Source: Oerskovia jenensis
GTDB taxonomy: Bacteria; Actinomycetota; Actinomycetes; Actinomycetales; Cellulomonadaceae
Direction of reading: 5' to 3'
DNA length: 64,000 nt
NCBI RefSeq assembly: GCF_016907235.1
Contig: NZ_JAFBBO010000001.1
Location: 1,798,001 to 1,862,000 of the forward strand
Under the pieces are notes generated by a model. That model saw only the letters and a program-made list of their open reading frames with translations. It ran no database searches and was not told the DNA's origin. Positions 35,363 through 44,347 of the stretch are shown one piece after another (the stretch's first letter is position 1; each line of letters starts with the position of its first letter). The translations under genes and the position numbers were made by a program.

Positions 35363-36309
35363 CAGGCCACCTCGCGCAGCGTGCGGTAGGCGCGGTCGCC
35401 GACCTGGACCAGGATCGTCGGGCCGCCCGACTGCCGGGTCTCGGGGCGGCGCAGGTGGTAGACGCAGTCGTCGGGCAGGTCGGTGAGCTGCGGCGGCGAG
35501 CCCGGCAGCGGGTGCAGCCCGCGCGAGGGCAGCGCGCCCAGGAGGTCGCGCGTGTAGTCGTGCAGCGGGTCCTCGAAGACCTCGCCGGCCGGGCCCGTCT
35601 CCATGATCCGCGAGGCGTACATGACCGCGAGCCGGTCGGCCACGCCCGTGCGCACCAGGGACGCGAGGTCGTGCGTGATGAGCAGGACCGCCGCGCCGTC
35701 GTCGGCGCACTCGCGCAGCAGCCCCAGGATCCGGTCGGTCAGGGCGCGGTCGAGGCTCGCCGTGGGCTCGTCCGCGACGATCACCGAGGGGTCGCCCGCG
35801 AGCGCCCCCGCGACGGCCACCCGCTGGGCCATGCCGCCCGAGAGCTCGTGCGGGTAGCAGTCGAGGGCCGACGGGTCGAGGCCCACCCGGACGGCCAGGT
35901 CGTCGCTCGTGCGCGTCGAGCCGAGCGTCGCGATCGTCTCGTCGAGCTGCGAGCGCGCGGTGCGCACGGGCGTGAGGTGCGTGGCCGCGGACTGCGGGAC
36001 GAGCGCGGCGTGCAGGCCCCGGAAGGGTGCGCCCGCGAACACGTCCAGCACGCCCTTCGGGGTCGTGATCGTGATCGACCCCGTGCGACGTGCCCCCGCC
36101 GGGAGCTGGTCCATGACGGCCGAGGCGAGGATCGACTTGCCGCAGCCCGACTCGCCCACGAGGGCAGTGATCGTGCCTCGCGGGACGTCGAGGCTCACGT
36201 CGCTCGCGGCGTGCACGACCGACCCGTTCGGCAGGGGCAGGCGGACGGTCAGGTGCTCGATGCGCAGGCTCGCGGCGTTCGCAGCGTTCATGGTGTTCAC
36301 AGCGTTCAC
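35362..36309 (-). CDS. peptide ABC transporter ATP-binding protein (DppD-like)
   Basis: 315 residues: Walker A GESGCGKS, signature ELSGGMAQRVA, Walker B VIVADEPTASLD, and the C-terminal oligopeptide/zinc region ending with a ~50-residue extension around PDDCVYHLRRPE. The GTG at 36309 (GTGA overlap with the permease, good GGAG/GAGG upstream) is chosen. In-frame GTG (36300) and ATG (36291) follow in a 9-bp repeat ladder, so initiation may be multiple. Confidence 0.88.
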   Translation of the reverse strand: MNAVNTMNAANAASLRIEHLTVRLPLPNGSVVHAASDVSLDVPRGTITALVGESGCGKSILASAVMDQLPAGARRTGSITITTPKGVLDVFAGAPFRGLHAALVPQSAATHLTPVRTARSQLDETIATLGSTRTSDDLAVRVGLDPSALDCYPHELSGGMAQRVAVAGALAGDPSVIVADEPTASLDRALTDRILGLLRECADDGAAVLLITHDLASLVRTGVADRLAVMYASRIMETGPAGEVFEDPLHDYTRDLLGALPSRGLHPLPGSPPQLTDLPDDCVYHLRRPETRQSGGPTILVQVGDRAYRTLREVA

Positions 36310-37127
36310 AGCCTCAGCTCCGAGGGTTGGGGCGGGGTGACGACCTTGCGCAGCGCCTGGCCCGCGAACGCGACCGCGAGCGTGACGACCACGAGCACCG
36401 CCGCCGGGAAGACGAGCGTCCACCACCCGCCCAGGAGCAGGGAGCTGCGCGCCTCCTCGAGGAGCGTGCCGAGGCTCGGCTCGTGCGGCGGGAGGCCGAA
36501 GCCCAGGAAGGACAGCGTGGACTCGTGCCACACCGCGTGCGGGAGCAGCAGGACCACCGCGATCAGCGCCTGCGGGGCCGTGGCCGGCACGAGGTGGCGC
36601 ACCGCGACCTGCCGGCGGCTCGCCCCCGCCAGGACGGCCGCGTCGATGTAGGGGAGCCGGCGCAGGCTGAGGATCTCCGAGCGGACGATGCGCGCGACCT
36701 GCGTCCAGTGGGTCAGGGCGATCGACAGGACGATCGCGAGGAGGCTCCCGCGGAACATCGCCACGATCACGATGCCGAGCAGCAGGTGCGGCAGGGCGTT
36801 GACCGCGTCGGTGCTGCGCATGATGATCCGGTCGGGCCACCCGCCCCAGAACCCCGCGGCGGTACCGACCACGACCCCGATCACGGTCGCGAGCAGCGCG
36901 CACAGCAGGGCCACCACGAGCGAGGTCCGGATGCCCGACGCGATGCGCACGAACAGGTCGCGGCCCGCCGAGTCGGTACCGAAAAGGTGCTCGGACGACG
37001 GCGCCTGGCGGGCCTGCGCGAAGTCCGTGACCCGGTCGTCGACGCCCGCGAGCCACGGGACCAGGACCGCGTAGAGCACCACGACCGCCAGGACCGCGCC
37101 CGCGACCACGAGGTGGCGCCTAGCCAT
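36306..37127 (-). CDS. peptide ABC transporter permease (DppC-like)
   Basis: 273 residues, six membrane spans, an N-terminal DppC pattern (HLFGTDSAGRDLFVRI) and the EAA loop (DAAVLAGASRRQVAVRHLVP). The ATG at 37127 overlaps dppB-like stop by 8 bases. It forms the channel with the neighbouring permease. Confidence 0.9.
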   Translation of the reverse strand: MARRHLVVAGAVLAVVVLYAVLVPWLAGVDDRVTDFAQARQAPSSEHLFGTDSAGRDLFVRIASGIRTSLVVALLCALLATVIGVVVGTAAGFWGGWPDRIIMRSTDAVNALPHLLLGIVIVAMFRGSLLAIVLSIALTHWTQVARIVRSEILSLRRLPYIDAAVLAGASRRQVAVRHLVPATAPQALIAVVLLLPHAVWHESTLSFLGFGLPPHEPSLGTLLEEARSSLLLGGWWTLVFPAAVLVVVTLAVAFAGQALRKVVTPPQPSELRL

Positions 37128-38235
37128 CGGTGCTCACCCGGGGGTCCATCAGGGCCACGACCACGTCCGCGAGGAGGGATCCGAGCATGACCACGACCGT
37201 GGTCCCGATCGTCAGGAACGCCAGCAGCGCCATGTCGAGGTCGCGGGCCGACGTGACGATCGCCCCAGCGACGCCCGGCCAGCTGAAGACCTCCTCGACC
37301 AGGACCGCACCCACCACGAGCTCGGGCAGCCGCACCCCCACGATGTTGACGAACGGCGCGAGCGAGGTCGGCACGATGTGGCGGCGCGTGACCGCGCGCG
37401 TCGGGATGCCGCGCGAGACGGCCCCCGCGACGAAGTCCTCCCCCTTCGACGTCACGACCGACTCGCGCACCGCGAGCAGCAGCCACGGCACCTGCGCGAC
37501 CGCGAGGACCACGACCGGCAGGACCAGGTGCCGCAGCACGCCACCGGCCGTCGGGTCGGCCCCCGCGTCCGTGAGCCCCGCCGCAGGCAACCACCCCAGC
37601 CCGAGCGCGAAGACCGCGATCGCGGCGAGCGACAGGACGAACGGCGGCAACCCCTGCACCACGACGCACAGCGCCGTGACGCCCCGGTCGAGGATCCCGC
37701 CGCTGCGCACGCCCGCCGCGATGCCCAGCGCCAGCGCGACCACGATCGCGAGCGCGAGCGCGGCCCCCGCGAGCAGCAGCGTCCACGGCAGGCGCTCGCC
37801 GACGACCTGGGCGACGGGCTGGTGGAACGACCGCGACAGGCCCAGGTCCCCGCCGAACAGGTCCCGCACCCACCCCCAGTACGTCGAGTACCAGGGCCGG
37901 TCGAACCCGAGCTGCTCCGAGATGACGGCCTTGTCCGCCTCGGTCGTGGTCATGTACCGGGTGCCCAGGTACCCGACCAGGGGGTCGAACGGCGAGTACT
38001 TCGCGGCCGCGAACAGCCCCGCGGAGACGGCCGCCGTGACCGGCACGATGAAGAGCAGGCGGCGCCCCACCATGACCCAGACGTCACGGTGGCGCCCGCG
38101 GCGCAGGTCCCGCACCGAGGGTGCGTCGTCGGGCGCGGGGCGGGAGGCGCCGTCGGGCACCGTGCCTGCCTGCCCGGCGTCCTGCCCGGGGCGCCCGGCC
38201 GAGCGCTCCCCACGTCCCGCCTGGACCGTGGTCAC
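37120..38235 (-). CDS. peptide ABC transporter permease (DppB-like)
   Basis: 371 residues. An unusual ~55-residue Gly/Asp/Arg-rich cytoplasmic lead precedes the first span (RRLLFIVPVTAAVSAG); then the DppB core with EAA motif GAVSRGIPTRAVTRRHIVP and VEEVFSWPGVAG. The GTG at 38235 overlaps the binding-protein stop as GTGA; a start at the MVGRR methionine would give the usual family length, so the true start is uncertain. Confidence 0.85.
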   Translation of the reverse strand: MTTVQAGRGERSAGRPGQDAGQAGTVPDGASRPAPDDAPSVRDLRRGRHRDVWVMVGRRLLFIVPVTAAVSAGLFAAAKYSPFDPLVGYLGTRYMTTTEADKAVISEQLGFDRPWYSTYWGWVRDLFGGDLGLSRSFHQPVAQVVGERLPWTLLLAGAALALAIVVALALGIAAGVRSGGILDRGVTALCVVVQGLPPFVLSLAAIAVFALGLGWLPAAGLTDAGADPTAGGVLRHLVLPVVVLAVAQVPWLLLAVRESVVTSKGEDFVAGAVSRGIPTRAVTRRHIVPTSLAPFVNIVGVRLPELVVGAVLVEEVFSWPGVAGAIVTSARDLDMALLAFLTIGTTVVVMLGSLLADVVVALMDPRVSTDG

Positions 38236-39866
38236 CGGTCCCGCGTCCAGGACTGGAGCGACCACCACGGACCCCACGTCACACCGTGCGCGTGCGGTTC
38301 GAGAACGGGGCCCGACATGGTCCAGCCCGTGTCCTTCGAGACGTACGTGTGGTCGAGGAACACGAGGTACACGTAGCCCGGGTCGTCGATGTACGCGTCC
38401 TGGACCTGGCGGTAGGCCGCGTCGCGCTCGGCCTGGTCGAGGCTGCGTCGCCCCACCTCCAGTGCGGCGTCGACCGTCGCGTCCTGGTAGTCGCTCGGGT
38501 TGTCGTAGATGCTGCCGACGTCGGGCTGGACGAACACCGAGCTCAGGGCGCCGTACGCCTGCGTGTCGGGGTCGAAGGGCTCGTCGCCGCCGCCCAGGAG
38601 CGTCGCGTCGGTGGTGATGCGCGGGTCGATCCGGTCCCAGGACAGCGCCTCGAGGTTCACCTCGACGCCCACCGCGAGCGCGTCGGACGCGAAGGCCTGC
38701 GCGAGGTCGCGGCGGACCGTGTCGACCGAGTTGTACATGAGCGCGATCTGCGCGCGCTGCCCGTCCTTGACCCGGATCCCGTCCGCTCCCTCGACCCAGC
38801 CCGCGTCCGTGAGGATCTGCTCGGCACGGTCCGGGTCGTACGCGAAGACCGCGCCGGGCTCGTACGCGTCGCCGTAGACCTCGGGGATGGGCGTCGCGGC
38901 CAGGCGGCCGTGCCCGCCCAGGACGTCGTCGATCATCGACTGCCGGTTCGCGGCCAGGTTGAGCGCCATGCGGACCGCGGGGTCGCCCGCGACGGGGTTG
39001 TCGGTGGGGAGCGAGAGCCCGCGCCAGTCGGCCGAGGTGTGCGCCGTGACCGTCATGCCGTCCTTGCCCTCGAACGTGTTCGCGAGCAGCGGCGGCAGGT
39101 TGGTGCCGTCGATCTCGCCCGAGGCCATGCGCTGCGCGCGCGTGTTGTCGTCGGGGACGTAGAGGAGCGTCAGCTTCTTGACCTCGGGCGCGCCGTCCCA
39201 GTAGCCCTCGTTGGCCTCGAGGACCGCACGGTCCGGGGACAGGTCCACGAGCGTGTACGGCCCGGTCCCGACCGGTGCGGTGTTGAGCGCGGACTCGGCC
39301 GCGAGGCCCGGCGTCGCGACGGCCTCCGAGGGCACCACGCCGATGAGCATCTTCGTCAGGAGCGGCGCGTACGAGTACGCGAGGTGGAACTCGACCGTGT
39401 CGTCGTCGGTCTGGACGACCTCCTCGATCATGTCGAACGACGACCTGGCCTCGGACGCGGACGCCGGGTCGAGGATCGCCTCGTACGTCGCGACCACGTC
39501 CTCGGGGCCGAACGTGCTGCCGTCGGAGAACGTGACGCCCGGACGGATCTTCACGGTCCACACGGTCGCGTCGTCGTTGGCCGTGGGGAGCTCGGCGGCG
39601 AGCGCGGGCTCGAACCCCGGCATGCCCTCGCCCCCCGTGAGGCGGACCAGGCCGTCGTACATCTTGGCCTCGCCCGCGGCCCCGAACCCGGCGACGGGGT
39701 TGTACCCGCCCAGCTCGTAACCGTCGGCGAGCACGATGCCGTCGGCCGCCGCACCCGGGCTCGCGCCGCCGGTACTCCCGCCCGGTGCGGTGCACGCGGC
39801 CAGGGCCACGATCACGCCGAGGGCGATCACCGGAAGAACAGGACGTGCTGCTCGAGATCGCGCCAC
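38232..39866 (-). CDS. peptide ABC transporter substrate-binding lipoprotein (SBP family 5)
   Basis: 544 residues with a lipoprotein signal: basic ARSRAARP, hydrophobic LPVIALGVIVALAAC and lipobox cysteine Cys26. The mature part has family 5 signatures such as GTGPYTLVDL and a ligand fold. It binds peptides or related solutes outside the membrane and heads the operon SBP-permease-permease-ATPase-ATPase. AAGGGA is about 6 nt before the GTG at 39866. Confidence 0.9.
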   Translation of the reverse strand: MARSRAARPVLPVIALGVIVALAACTAPGGSTGGASPGAAADGIVLADGYELGGYNPVAGFGAAGEAKMYDGLVRLTGGEGMPGFEPALAAELPTANDDATVWTVKIRPGVTFSDGSTFGPEDVVATYEAILDPASASEARSSFDMIEEVVQTDDDTVEFHLAYSYAPLLTKMLIGVVPSEAVATPGLAAESALNTAPVGTGPYTLVDLSPDRAVLEANEGYWDGAPEVKKLTLLYVPDDNTRAQRMASGEIDGTNLPPLLANTFEGKDGMTVTAHTSADWRGLSLPTDNPVAGDPAVRMALNLAANRQSMIDDVLGGHGRLAATPIPEVYGDAYEPGAVFAYDPDRAEQILTDAGWVEGADGIRVKDGQRAQIALMYNSVDTVRRDLAQAFASDALAVGVEVNLEALSWDRIDPRITTDATLLGGGDEPFDPDTQAYGALSSVFVQPDVGSIYDNPSDYQDATVDAALEVGRRSLDQAERDAAYRQVQDAYIDDPGYVYLVFLDHTYVSKDTGWTMSGPVLEPHAHGVTWGPWWSLQSWTRDR

Positions 39867-39881
39867 GACGTTCCCTTCGCA

Positions 39882-39899
39882 GTGCGCAGCGCTGCGCAC
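39882..39899. promoter_or_regulatory. perfect 18-bp palindrome upstream of ABC operon
   Basis: GTGCGCAGCGCTGCGCAC is fully self-complementary and lies 16 bp before the binding-protein start. It is either a repressor site or a hairpin in the short 5' leader. Confidence 0.45.
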
Positions 39900-40018
39900 C
39901 TGGTCAGTAGTTCGGGTTCCCGCCATCGTGGCACCGTTGCGACCGTGTCGCATGAGGAGCCCTGGCCCGACGACGCCGCGCACCGTTTTGTCAGCACCCT
40001 CGCCATTTTCTGGAAGCA

Positions 40019-40032
40019 GTGACGCGGGTCAC
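40019..40032. promoter_or_regulatory. CRP/GlxR-like site upstream of acs
   Basis: GTGA-CGCGGG-TCAC matches the GTGA-N6-TCAC consensus of cAMP-dependent regulators. It lies 12 bp before TAGACT (40044-40049), a good -10 candidate for acs. Regulation of acetate use by cAMP-type regulators is known in actinobacteria; here it is inferred. Confidence 0.45.
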
Positions 40033-40171
40033 CCGATGGGGTCTAGACTCGGCCCGGTCGGGGCAGGACAGGCCCCGTCGCTCGACGTGTCTCGCACCCT
40101 CCCGGCCGCTCGCAGGCGGAGGGTTCACGTCACGAGCCCCGCACCAGAGTCGATGCGCACCGGAGGTAAGA

Positions 40172-42214
40172 GTGCCTGAGAATGTGACCACCACCGAGAC
40201 GAAGGTCGACGGACAGGCCGGGACCCCGGGTCTGGAGAACCTCCTGCACGAGGAGCGCAGCTTCCCTCCCAGCCCCGAGTTCGCGGCCCAGGCCAACGCC
40301 CAGCCCGCGCTGTACGAGGAGGCCCGGGCAGACCGTCTCGCGTTCTGGGCACGCCAGGCCACCGAGCTCGTGTCGTGGCGGACCCCGTTCACCGAGACCC
40401 TCGACTGGTCGAACGCCCCCGTCGCCCGCTGGTTCGCGGACGGCACCCTCAACGCCGCGTACAACGCGGTGGACCGGCACGTCGAGGCGGGCAACGGCGA
40501 CCGCGTCGCGATCCACTTCGAGGGCGAACCGGGCGACACGCGCACCGTCACGTACGCCGACCTCCAGCGCGAGGTCTCGCGCGCCGCCAACGCCCTGAAC
40601 GCGCTGGGCGTGACCACGGGTGACCGCGTCGTCATCTACCTGCCCATGATCGTCGAGGCCGTCGTCGCGATGCTGGCCTGCGCCCGCATCGGCGCCCCGC
40701 ACTCGGTCGTGTTCGGCGGGTTCTCGGCCGACGCGCTGCGCAGCCGCATCGCCGACGCCGAGGCCAAGGTCGTCATCACGGCGGACGGCGGCTACCGCCG
40801 CGGTGCCGCGTCGGCCCTCAAGCCCGCGGTCGACGAGGCCCTCGCCCCCAAGGAGGGCGCCGAGGCCACGACCGTCCAGCACGTGCTCGTGGTGCGCCGC
40901 ACCGAGCAGGACGTCGAGTGGACGCAGGGACGCGACGTCTGGTGGCACGACGCCCTCGAGGCGGCCGACGTGCAGCACACCCCCGTGTGGGTCGAGGCCG
41001 AGCACCCGCTGTTCATCCTCTACACGTCCGGCACGACCGGGAAGCCCAAGGGCATCCTGCACACGACCGGCGGCTACCTGACGCAGGCGTCGTACACCCA
41101 CAAGAACGTGTTCGACCTCAAGGCCGAGACCGACGTCTACTGGTGCACCGCGGACATCGGCTGGGTCACGGGCCACTCCTACGTGACGTACGGCCCGCTG
41201 CTCAACGGCGCGACGCAGGTCATCTACGAGGGCACGCCCGACTCCCCGCACCAGGGCCGCTGGTGGGAGATCATCGAGAAGTACAAGGTCTCGATCTTCT
41301 ACACGGCCCCCACCGCGATCCGCGCCTGCATGAAGTGGGGCGAGGAGATCCCGAACAAGTTCGACCTCACGAGCCTGCGCGTCCTGGGCTCGGTCGGTGA
41401 GTCCATCAACCCCGAGGCGTGGATGTGGTACCGCCGCGTCGTCGGTGGCGACAAGGCACCCATCGTCGACACGTGGTGGCAGACCGAGACGGGCGCGATC
41501 ATGATCTCGCCGCTGCCGGGCGTGACCGCGACCAAGCCGGGCTCGGCCCAGGTCCCGCTGCCGGGCATCGTCGCGGACGTGGTCGACGACAACGCGCAGC
41601 CGGTGCCCAACGGCGGCGGGGGCTACCTCGTCCTGTCGGAGCCGTGGCCCTCCATGCTGCGCGGCATCTGGGGAGACCTCGAGCGCTTCAAGGACACCTA
41701 CTGGTCCCGCTTCCCGGGCATCTACTTCGCGGGTGACGGCGCCAAGAAGGACGAGGACGGCGACATCTGGCTGCTCGGCCGCGTCGACGACGTCATGAAC
41801 GTCTCGGGCCACCGCCTGTCGACCACCGAGATCGAGTCCGCGCTGGTGTCGAACCCGCTCGTGGCCGAGGCCGCGGTCGTGGGCGCCACGGACGAGCTCA
41901 CGGGTCAGGCCGTGGTCGCGTTCGTCATCCTGCGCGGCGAGCACGCGGCCCGTGCGGCGGACGCCGACGGGGCCGCGGCGGTCGAGCTCGAGCTGCGCAA
42001 CCACGTGGCCAAGGAGATCGGGCCCATCGCGAAGCCCCGCAAGATCCTCGTGGTCCCCGAGCTGCCCAAGACGCGGTCCGGCAAGATCATGCGGCGCCTG
42101 CTGCGCGACGTCGCCGAGAACCGCACGGTCGGGGACGCGACGACGCTCGCGGACTCGTCCGTCATGACGCTCATCGCGTCGGGGCTGGCGAAGCCGGCAG
42201 GCTCGGAGGACTGA
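40172..42214 (+). CDS. acs: acetyl-CoA synthetase (acetate-CoA ligase)
   Basis: 680 residues. AMP-binding core: [20 protein letters not shown] (about 283), DTWWQTETG, and the A10 motif with the acetylatable Lys in SGKIMRR (about 637). Activates acetate through acetyl-AMP to acetyl-CoA. The GTG at 40172 follows GGAGG (40162-40166) by 5 nt; a longer open frame upstream is not used. Likely monocistronic, with a stem-loop right after the stop. Confidence 0.95.
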   Translation: MPENVTTTETKVDGQAGTPGLENLLHEERSFPPSPEFAAQANAQPALYEEARADRLAFWARQATELVSWRTPFTETLDWSNAPVARWFADGTLNAAYNAVDRHVEAGNGDRVAIHFEGEPGDTRTVTYADLQREVSRAANALNALGVTTGDRVVIYLPMIVEAVVAMLACARIGAPHSVVFGGFSADALRSRIADAEAKVVITADGGYRRGAASALKPAVDEALAPKEGAEATTVQHVLVVRRTEQDVEWTQGRDVWWHDALEAADVQHTPVWVEAEHPLFILYTSGTTGKPKGILHTTGGYLTQASYTHKNVFDLKAETDVYWCTADIGWVTGHSYVTYGPLLNGATQVIYEGTPDSPHQGRWWEIIEKYKVSIFYTAPTAIRACMKWGEEIPNKFDLTSLRVLGSVGESINPEAWMWYRRVVGGDKAPIVDTWWQTETGAIMISPLPGVTATKPGSAQVPLPGIVADVVDDNAQPVPNGGGGYLVLSEPWPSMLRGIWGDLERFKDTYWSRFPGIYFAGDGAKKDEDGDIWLLGRVDDVMNVSGHRLSTTEIESALVSNPLVAEAAVVGATDELTGQAVVAFVILRGEHAARAADADGAAAVELELRNHVAKEIGPIAKPRKILVVPELPKTRSGKIMRRLLRDVAENRTVGDATTLADSSVMTLIASGLAKPAGSED

Positions 42215-42220
42215 GCCCGG

Positions 42221-42251
42221 CCCGGCGCGCCGAGCTGGTCGGCGCGCCGGG
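42221..42251 (+). terminator. terminator of acs
   Basis: CCCGGCGCGCCGA pairs perfectly with TCGGCGCGCCGGG around a 5-nt loop, 7 bases after the stop. A second hairpin (CGCACCCG/CGGGTGCG, 42257-42287) follows. Confidence 0.6.
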
Positions 42252-42352
42252 CGGCCCGCACCCGAGGCCTGCCGGGCCCCGGGTGCGGCCACCGCACGTG
42301 GTGCGCTCCGCCGTCGGGCCTCGTGGCCTTCCCCTGCCCTGCCGGGTGCGTC

Positions 42353-43207
42353 CTACGCAGGCTCGGCCGCCGCGTCCTTCGACGGCCCGACGCCGTCGCT
42401 CGCCTCCCCCGCCTCGGCCGCCTCGTTCGCGGGGCTCGTCGCGAGGACCACGCAGCCCGCGAGCGCGACGAGCGCCGCGACGGCGACGGCCGGGTCCCAG
42501 CCCGAGCGGATCGTGTCCCCGAGCACCGCGATGCCCACGGCCCCCGGGACGACGACCTCGACGACCGACAGGATCGCGGCGTTCGTCCCGACCTTGCCGC
42601 GCTCGAGCGAGCGCAGGTACGCGAGCGCGCCCACGACCCCGAACAGCACGATCGCGATCGCGAGCGGCTGGAGGATCGTGTCCCAGAGGTCCCCCGACGC
42701 GTGCGCACCTCGCGCCGCGACGGCCGCCCCCGAGTACCCCAGGGCCCCGATCACCGCGAGCAGCACGGGCGTCCCGGCCTTGTAGAAGACCAGCGCGACC
42801 ACCGCGAGCCCCGCGGCCACCCCGATGAGCACGGGCGCGAACCAGTCCGGCGGCACAGGGGCGGGCTGCTCACCACCCGCGATCCCGAGCACCACGAGCG
42901 CGGCCACGATGGCGGTCATGGCCGCGACGTCGATCCGACGCATGGGCACCGACAGGAACACCCGGGCGAGCAGCACCGTGACGACGAGCGAGCTCGCGAG
43001 GACGGCCTGGACCACGAACAGCGGCAGGTGGTCGAGCGCGACGAGCGAGAACAACCAGGCGACGAGGTCGACCGTGAACGCGAGGATCACGAGCGGCTGG
43101 CGCACGACCGCGAGCCCCTGTGCGCGGCGGGCCGCGACGGCCTGCATGACGGTGCTGACGCCGTAGCCGATCGCGGCGGTGATCGCGGCGAGCAGGCTGA
43201 GGAACAC
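42353..43207 (-). CDS. EamA/DMT-like transporter
   Basis: 284 residues, nine or ten membrane spans in two EamA-like halves (FLSLLAAITAAIGYGVSTVM; VLASSLVVTVLLARVFL; then GALAYLRSLERG and PGAVGIAVLGDTI). It ends with a charged tail (EASDGVGPSKDAA). Substrate unknown. AGGAGG precedes the GTG at 43207. Confidence 0.82.
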   Translation of the reverse strand: MFLSLLAAITAAIGYGVSTVMQAVAARRAQGLAVVRQPLVILAFTVDLVAWLFSLVALDHLPLFVVQAVLASSLVVTVLLARVFLSVPMRRIDVAAMTAIVAALVVLGIAGGEQPAPVPPDWFAPVLIGVAAGLAVVALVFYKAGTPVLLAVIGALGYSGAAVAARGAHASGDLWDTILQPLAIAIVLFGVVGALAYLRSLERGKVGTNAAILSVVEVVVPGAVGIAVLGDTIRSGWDPAVAVAALVALAGCVVLATSPANEAAEAGEASDGVGPSKDAAAEPA

Positions 43208-43301
43208 GGGACCTCCTGAGGATGCGCGTCGCGCACGACGCGTGGACCTTCAGTCTTCCCGGCGTCGGGGTGCGCCGCGCGGCGACCCGCCCGGGCCGTC
43301 C

Positions 43302-43343
43302 TGTCAGAACCAGCGAGGTCTGGAGGCCACGCTCGCTCTGACA
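43302..43343. repeat. 42-bp palindrome, family 1 (first of a pair)
   Basis: Ends TGTCAGAAC and CTCTGACA. Left arm is the CCAGCGAG type and the right arm the CGTGG type, so it is an imperfect hybrid. Starts 63 bp before the next copy. Confidence 0.85.
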
Positions 43344-43364
43344 CGCTCGGTCGCGCTCACGGCT

Positions 43365-43406
43365 TGTCAGAACCAGCGAGCCCCCGGGTACCCGCTGGTT
43401 CTGACA
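43365..43406. repeat. 42-bp palindrome, family 1 (second of a pair)
   Basis: TGTCAGAACCAGCG and CGCTGGTTCTGACA, 14-bp perfect arms, inner part CCCCGGGTACC. Gap to the first copy is 21 bp. Confidence 0.85.
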
Positions 43407-43505
43407 CGAGGGGCCCCGGGTGCCGCTCGCCGCTCCGTCGGACACGCCGCTCCGTCGGACACAGGGACGGCTCCTGGTGTTCACGGGACCGAAACTCGTC
43501 GTGGC

Positions 43506-43511
43506 TAGCGT
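43506..43511 (+). promoter_or_regulatory. leaderless -10 box of GNAT gene
   Basis: TAGCGT fits TANNNT and lies 7 nt before the ATG at 43519; no ribosome-binding site. Confidence 0.45.
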
Positions 43512-43518
43512 GACGGCC

Positions 43519-44235
43519 ATGCGGATCGAACCTCTCACGTTCCCCGCGCCCGGTGGTGGCGCGCTCGTCCCCTCGACCACGCGAGGTGGGACCACGGTCC
43601 GGTCAGGGCGCCCGGGAGGCTCGACCCAGGCGAGCAGGCCGGGTCGATCGGACCAGCCGGGCCGGCCCGGTTCCCCCGCCTCCGGCCGCCCGGGGCCGGC
43701 GAGCGCCCCGGCCCCGGCCGGGCTCTCGCTGCTCGACAGCCTCGCCGCCAGGACCGCCGACCTGTCCCACCTCGCGGACGTGCTGATCGACTGCGTCCAG
43801 GGCGGCGCGAGCGTCGGGTGGGTCAAGGCGCCGACCAAGGAGGCCGCGACGGCCTGGTGGTCCGCGTTCCTCGCGGACCCGGACCACCGCACGTGGGTCG
43901 GGCGCGACGACTCGGGCAGGATCGTCGCGACCGCCTCGCTCGCCCTGACCTCGAAGGACAACGGCGCGCACCGCGCCGAGGTGGTCAAGCTCCTGGTCCA
44001 CCGTCAGGCGCGGGGCAACAGGTTCGCGCCGGGTCTCATGGCGACGATCGAGCGCTTCGCCCGTGCCGAGGGGCTCACGCTCCTGATGCTCGACACCGAG
44101 ACGGGGAGTCTGGCCGAGTCCCTCTACCGGCGGTGGGGGTGGACCGAGGCGGGCTCGGTGCCGGGGTTCGCCAAGGTCGCGGGTGGCGCTCTCGTGTCGA
44201 CGACGATCTTCTACAAGCAGGTCGCCGCGCGCTGA
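43519..44235 (+). CDS. GNAT family N-acetyltransferase
   Basis: 238 residues. The first ~70 are a Gly/Pro/Arg-rich low-complexity stretch; the GNAT fold begins near 80, with the acetyl-CoA loop HRQARGNRFAPGLMA near 160 and the C-terminal YRRWGWTEAGSVPGFA. Substrate unknown. Likely leaderless. In-frame GTG at 43510 is an alternative start. Confidence 0.82.
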   Translation: MRIEPLTFPAPGGGALVPSTTRGGTTVRSGRPGGSTQASRPGRSDQPGRPGSPASGRPGPASAPAPAGLSLLDSLAARTADLSHLADVLIDCVQGGASVGWVKAPTKEAATAWWSAFLADPDHRTWVGRDDSGRIVATASLALTSKDNGAHRAEVVKLLVHRQARGNRFAPGLMATIERFARAEGLTLLMLDTETGSLAESLYRRWGWTEAGSVPGFAKVAGGALVSTTIFYKQVAAR

Positions 44236-44347
44236 CGACGCGCGCCCGACGGTCGCCACGCGCGGACGACGCGCGCCCGGCGCACGCCCGGCGCCGACCC
44301 GGACGCCCGACGCCGCGCACCAAGGGGCCGCGCACCAAGGGGCCGCG

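Larger units (their letters stand above)
39867..40171. other. divergent regulatory gap between ABC operon and acs
   Basis: 305 bp without a gene. It holds the palindrome at 39882-39899, an AT-richer stretch (39980-40018), a CRP-like site at 40019-40032 and a -10 box at 40044-40049. Nothing else stands out. Confidence 0.6.
43208..43518. other. divergent gap holding two 42-bp palindromes
   Basis: 311 bp without a gene: family 1 palindromes at 43302-43343 and 43365-43406, a 17-bp direct repeat (GCTCCGTCGGACAC at 43432 and 43449), and a leaderless -10 at 43506. Because both flanking genes start here, the palindromes cannot be terminators of either. Confidence 0.7.

Noticed and set aside
43302-43406. 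Palindromes as plain rho-independent terminators
   Set aside because: Here they lie between divergent gene starts, and no T-tract follows any copy, so this cannot be the general role.
44302-44347. 15-bp tandem duplication (CGCACCAAGGGGCCG twice) before recQ stop
   Set aside because: Short, single duplication in a gap; nothing suggests function.
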